Shown here piece by piece: positions 3,661 through 6,282 of a stretch of 6,282 nt of DNA. The notes beneath the pieces were generated by a model, which saw only the letters and a program-made list of their open reading frames with translations, was not told where the DNA came from and made no database searches. The position numbers were made by a program, and so were the translations under genes. The stretch spans positions 1-6,282 of the forward strand of contig JAUWWX010000054.1 of the NCBI GenBank assembly GCA_030616665.1, written 5' to 3'. Position 1 is the first letter of the stretch. The number at the start of each line of letters is the position of its first letter. The DNA is from an archaeon (GTDB lineage Archaea > Iainarchaeota > Iainarchaeia > Iainarchaeales > GCA-2688035).

Positions 3661-5961
3661 CTATTCCTCTTCCTCGTATTCTGAAAGCAGCACCTGCCTT
3701 ATCAGCTTTGCCTTTTTCTGGCCCATGTTTTCAACTTCCTGCAGCTGCTTGCTTTGGGCATTGACAATGCCCTTAACGCTGCCAAACCTTTTTAACAGGG
3801 CCCTGGCCATCTTTGGGCCCACCAATGGCAGTGACTCAACAACAAACCTTTGCTGTTCCCCTAGGCTTAAACCCTTTCTCCCAATTCTCAACCTTACATC
3901 TGTTCCCTTGCCCTGCTGCTCCCTTTTCGCAATAACGTAGATGTACTGTGCGGTTTCCCTTGCACCATCAGTGAAAAGTAGCGGTATCCTGTAATTCAGT
4001 GCAATGGCTGTAAGCATTCCAATTATCGCGTTTCTGTGCAAGTTGCTTTCAAACAATTCGTGTTTGTTGCCCTCTACTATGACCAAAGGCCTTTCATACG
4101 ATTCAGCCATGTTAATCAACTGTTTTCCCAACCTGCCGTCAATAATGCTTGACACAAAATCTGAAACAGTCTTCCTTTCTACAGCGACCTCCTTGCCTGG
4201 CACGTAGTCGCCAACCTCAAGCTGCCTTTCCACTACGCTACAGCCCATTTCCTTGAGCAGCGAGGCAACGCCGCTGTCCTTCTCCCTTACATCAACATAC
4301 ACTACGATTTTGCCTTCTCCTGAATCAAAACTGTGCAAAGTGGTCTGCTTCTCCCTTTTGCCTGTTTTTTTCTCAACTGGCAAATTTTCTTTTTCCTTAA
4401 AGGCTTGTCCTTTTCCCTTCATCCTATATAAAATGTGGTGCATCTTTTTTTCTTTTCTTACGCTTATCCAGTAGTATACTTCGTCCCTTGTTCCCTTTGC
4501 CATGAGAATGACTGCCCTGCCTGCTTTCAACCTGCCTGTCCTTCCCCTTCTTTGAATTAGCCTGATTTCGCTTGGAACAGGCTCGTAAAATACTACAAGG
4601 TCAACAGAGGGAATGTCAAGGCCTTCCTCTGCAACAGAGGATGCTACAAGGCAGTTGAGCTTCCCGTCCTTTAATTCCTCTATCTTTTCCGCTTGCTCTT
4701 TTTGGCTCATTCCCTTTTCCTCTCCTTTGGCTGCCTGCCCTACAAACCTTTCTGCCCTAATGCCTGGAATCTTGTTCAGTTCTTGCACAAGCCTCTTTAT
4801 GCTGTCCCTGTAGTGGTTGAAGACAATTGCGCTGCTTTCTGGTTTAAGTTCAAACTGCTGTTGAAGTACTTTTGCAAGAATTTCGAACTTTGGGTGGATG
4901 ATTCCTTTTTCGCTGAGTTGTTCTGCTAGCTCTGCTGCTTGCACGATTTCCATGCTTGCGAGGAATTGCGTGGTTGCCCTGCTTACCTTTCCTTTTTTGT
5001 TTTTTTCCCTTTCGAAGTAGGCGTGCAGTGTGTTTACTCCTTGTGTTTCGAGCAGTGTGTGGGCGTGGCTTGCTTTCATCATTGAGGCTATTGCGCTTGC
5101 TACAGAGAAAAGGCTTGGGTTTTTTCCTCCGGATGTTGAGATTCTTCTCCTGACTGTATTCTGCATTGCGATTAGCCTTCCCTTTCCAAATGCTTTGAGT
5201 GAACTGGTTTTTGACAGTCCAAATTTGTGGGCTAGCTCTGCTTTCTTTTTCATGAAGTGCTCTATTAAAGCTTTGATTTTGTTGAATTCTGGCGGCAGGT
5301 CTACACTTTTCCATTCAACGTTTATTTTGTGCGAGTATTTGAGCACGTCCTCGTCTTCCAAGGACTTTATTTCGATGTTTTTTGTTCCGAGGTTTTTGCA
5401 AACTTCCTTAATGTGCTCTTCTCTGCCTCCAGGGGATGCTGTCAATCCCAAAATCAGCCCGTTGCCTTTTGCAAACTTTTTGGCTATGTAAACGTAGGCG
5501 TATTCTCCCACTGCCCTGTGGGCTTCGTCAAAGACTATCAGTGAAACGTTTTGCAGTGAAATTCTTGCGTGCCTTACGTCGTTTTCAATTGTTTGCGGCG
5601 TTGCCACGATTATTTTCGCACGCTCCCATTCCTTAGCTCTTTTTTTGAAGACAAGGCTGCCTGTCAGAAGTGCAGTCTCTTCTGGCTTGAGTAGTAGGAA
5701 TTTTCTCATGCTTTTTTGGTGCTGTAAACACAACGGCTTTGTGGGGGCAAGGAAAAGGATTTTTTTGTCCGGCTTTTTTCCCAGGGTATGGGCAATTACA
5801 AGCACTGCAACAATGGTTTTTCCCAAGGCGGTTGGCGCTACAACCAAACTGTTTCCGCCTTTGAGCACTGACCCAGCGAGCTTTACTTGGTATGCCCTGC
5901 TTTCAATTGCCTTTGGTTTGACGAATTGGCTTTTGACAAAGCTTTTTGCCGGCATACTCAT
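3661..5961 (-). CDS. hef: Hef: archaeal XPF/FANCM-family helicase-nuclease
   Basis: 766 aa from ATG 5959-5961, a full-length euryarchaeal Hef, which processes stalled forks and branched DNA. The residue numbers here count from a TTG one codon upstream. The SF2 helicase has AYQ (24-26), Walker A APTALGKT (43-50), DEAH (146-149), TASPG (175-179), a helical insert (about 220-345), ASSVAEEGLDIPSVD (441-455) and QRRGRTGR (471-478). A charged linker (about 515-550) holds QTTLHSF (540-546), resembling a PCNA-binding box. The XPF-type nuclease has VDVREKD (557-563), GDY (585-587) and VERKTVSD (595-602), the ERKxxxD core, all intact. Two helix-hairpin-helix motifs follow (LPLVGPKMARALLKRFG, 712-728, and VENMGQKKAKLI, 744-755). 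Both activities should therefore be functional. A TATA box about 25 bp upstream suggests a leaderless mRNA starting at ATG 5961 or 5955; no Shine-Dalgarno is visible. It diverges from the histone gene. Confidence 0.96.
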   Translation of the reverse strand: MSMPAKSFVKSQFVKPKAIESRAYQVKLAGSVLKGGNSLVVAPTALGKTIVAVLVIAHTLGKKPDKKILFLAPTKPLCLQHQKSMRKFLLLKPEETALLTGSLVFKKRAKEWERAKIIVATPQTIENDVRHARISLQNVSLIVFDEAHRAVGEYAYVYIAKKFAKGNGLILGLTASPGGREEHIKEVCKNLGTKNIEIKSLEDEDVLKYSHKINVEWKSVDLPPEFNKIKALIEHFMKKKAELAHKFGLSKTSSLKAFGKGRLIAMQNTVRRRISTSGGKNPSLFSVASAIASMMKASHAHTLLETQGVNTLHAYFEREKNKKGKVSRATTQFLASMEIVQAAELAEQLSEKGIIHPKFEILAKVLQQQFELKPESSAIVFNHYRDSIKRLVQELNKIPGIRAERFVGQAAKGEEKGMSQKEQAEKIEELKDGKLNCLVASSVAEEGLDIPSVDLVVFYEPVPSEIRLIQRRGRTGRLKAGRAVILMAKGTRDEVYYWISVRKEKKMHHILYRMKGKGQAFKEKENLPVEKKTGKREKQTTLHSFDSGEGKIVVYVDVREKDSGVASLLKEMGCSVVERQLEVGDYVPGKEVAVERKTVSDFVSSIIDGRLGKQLINMAESYERPLVIVEGNKHELFESNLHRNAIIGMLTAIALNYRIPLLFTDGARETAQYIYVIAKREQQGKGTDVRLRIGRKGLSLGEQQRFVVESLPLVGPKMARALLKRFGSVKGIVNAQSKQLQEVENMGQKKAKLIRQVLLSEYEEEE

Positions 5962-5979
5962 CAATTAGTTCAATGCTCT

Positions 5980-5987
5980 TTTTTAAA
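5980..5987 (-). promoter_or_regulatory. TATA box of hef
   Basis: The minus strand has TTTAAAAA preceded by an A/C-rich GGAAAACC. Its centre is about 23-30 bp upstream of the in-frame ATGs at 5961 and 5955, consistent with a leaderless or nearly leaderless hef transcript. Confidence 0.5.
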
Positions 5988-6011
5988 GGTTTTCCAAGCA
6001 GGTTTCCGGTA

Positions 6012-6049
6012 TTTTCCCCAAAAAAGGGCGTTTTTCCCCCAAAAAGGGG
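6012..6049. repeat. Two tandem T-C-A-G tract elements with 20-bp period in the hef/histone divergent promoter
   Basis: Copy 1 (6012-6028) is T4-C4-A6-G3 and copy 2 (6031-6049) is T5-C5-A5-G4. The C-tracts and G-tracts of the copies are 20 bp apart (6016/6036 and 6026/6046), about two helical turns. Each copy is itself an inverted repeat of C-tract and G-tract around an A-tract. The pair ends at the upstream edge of the histone TATA region and lies 25-60 bp upstream of the hef TATA, a fitting place for an operator or a bent-DNA element. Confidence 0.6.
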
Positions 6050-6054
6050 ATAAA

Positions 6055-6062
6055 TTTAAATA
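6055..6062 (+). promoter_or_regulatory. Candidate TATA box of the histone gene
   Basis: TTTAAATA follows the purine-rich GGGGATAAA, which could serve as BRE. It predicts transcription from about 6086 and a leader of about 37 nt. Two further TTTAAA sequences downstream (in the 6081-6096 palindrome) are alternatives, so the start is unsure. Confidence 0.45.
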
Positions 6063-6080
6063 TTATTTTGAAATAACCTT

Positions 6081-6096
6081 ATTTAAAGCTTTAAAT
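6081..6096. repeat. Perfect 16-bp palindrome upstream of the histone gene
   Basis: ATTTAAAGCTTTAAAT is its own reverse complement and ends 26 bp before the histone ATG. It contains two TTTAAA boxes, so it may be a TATA element, an operator or both. In a transcript starting upstream it could fold only into a tight, weak hairpin. Confidence 0.5.
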
Positions 6097-6122
6097 CAAA
6101 ATCCAGAGGATGTGAAAGCAAA

Positions 6123-6282
6123 ATGGGTGAACTACCCTTGGCAGCGGTTGACAGAATCATCAGAAAGGCTGGTGGCGCAAGAGTCAGCGAGGGCGCTGCA
6201 TCAGCATTGAGCGAGGTTTTAGAGGAAAAGGGAATCAAGATAGCGCAGCAGGCAGCGGAATTGACAAAGCATGCCAAGAGAA
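6123..6282 (+). CDS. Archaeal histone, N-terminal part (3' end outside window)
   Basis: From ATG 6123 the frame gives 53 residues and runs off the right edge. The opening MGELPLAAVDRIIRKAGGARVS and the following ALSEVLEEKGIKIAQQAAELTKHAKR match the HMf-type histone fold: helix 1 (PLAAVDRIIRKAG), loop with R20-V-S, long helix 2 (about 24-50) and the start of loop 2. It lacks only about the last 16 residues of a standard 67-70-aa histone. R11 and R20 match the DNA-contacting arginines of HMf. The HMf helix-2 arginine at position 37 is replaced by I38, so surface charge differs. The protein wraps DNA as dimers and larger stacks. GTGA at 6112-6115 may act as a partial ribosome site; GAGG at 6106-6109 is rather far. 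It is divergent from hef and shares a 161-bp promoter region with it. Confidence 0.93.
   Translation, partial: MGELPLAAVDRIIRKAGGARVSEGAASALSEVLEEKGIKIAQQAAELTKHAKR

Noticed and set aside
4850..5314. Minus-strand open frame of 154 codons in another frame of hef
   Set aside because: It is very Arg/Lys/Asn-rich, out of frame with conserved Hef helicase motifs, with no start signal. It is a by-product of codon use.
5030..5491. Plus-strand open frame of 153 codons within hef
   Set aside because: It is antisense to the intact helicase core, is rich in Phe/Leu/Ser as expected from an antisense reading, and shows no recognisable domain or ribosome site.
5645..5968. Plus-strand open frame over the hef 5' end
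   Set aside because: It is antisense to Walker A and the helicase N-terminus, with no supporting signals.
1..6282. tRNA, rRNA, CRISPR array, transposase or intein
   Set aside because: I saw no cloverleaf-like sequence, regular spacer array or DDE/HUH enzyme, and TFB and Hef are of normal length without inserted splicing motifs.

Overview
This is an archaeal chromosomal segment. The evidence is an archaeal histone, a transcription factor B (TFB), a full-length Hef helicase-nuclease, ribosomal protein eS8, an archaeal-type RNase HII, and BRE/TATA promoters with several apparently leaderless starts. Full-length Hef together with a histone and a ScpB-like protein points to a Euryarchaeota-type or DPANN lineage rather than to Thermoproteota, where XPF usually lacks the helicase. 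I cannot name the species.

Layout. Positions 1-245 (+) hold the 3' end of a ScpB-like gene cut by the window edge. Positions 269-983 hold two small divergent winged-helix genes, 269-604 (-) and 711-983 (+). They share an intergenic region carrying a perfect 24-bp palindrome (642-665). The pair is bracketed by a 25-bp direct repeat with 23 identities (235-259 and 1008-1032). The left copy sits over the scpB stop codon and the right copy over the last codons of rnhB. This is the most unusual structure in the window and suggests an inserted or duplicated regulatory module.

Positions 1002-1987 (-) are a two-gene operon: an unrecognised 104-aa Cys-rich protein followed 11 bp later by RNase HII. 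Positions 2044-3133 (-) are the tfb unit: a strong BRE/TATA, a leader of about 120 nt, the TFB gene with a strong Shine-Dalgarno, and a hairpin plus T-tract over the stop codon. Positions 3141-3660 (-) carry eS8, with a hairpin just past its stop. Positions 3661-5961 (-) carry hef. A 161-bp divergent promoter region (5962-6122) separates hef from a histone gene that runs off the right edge. It contains a 20-bp-period tandem C/A/G-tract element and a 16-bp palindrome.

Most genes are housekeeping: basal transcription (TFB), translation (eS8), chromatin (histone), chromosome organisation (ScpB), and replication repair (RNase HII and Hef). RNase HII and Hef both carry QxxLxxAr sequences resembling PCNA-binding boxes, which may tie them to the sliding clamp. 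No gene-free stretch exceeds 300 bases. I saw no tRNA, rRNA, CRISPR array, transposase or intein.
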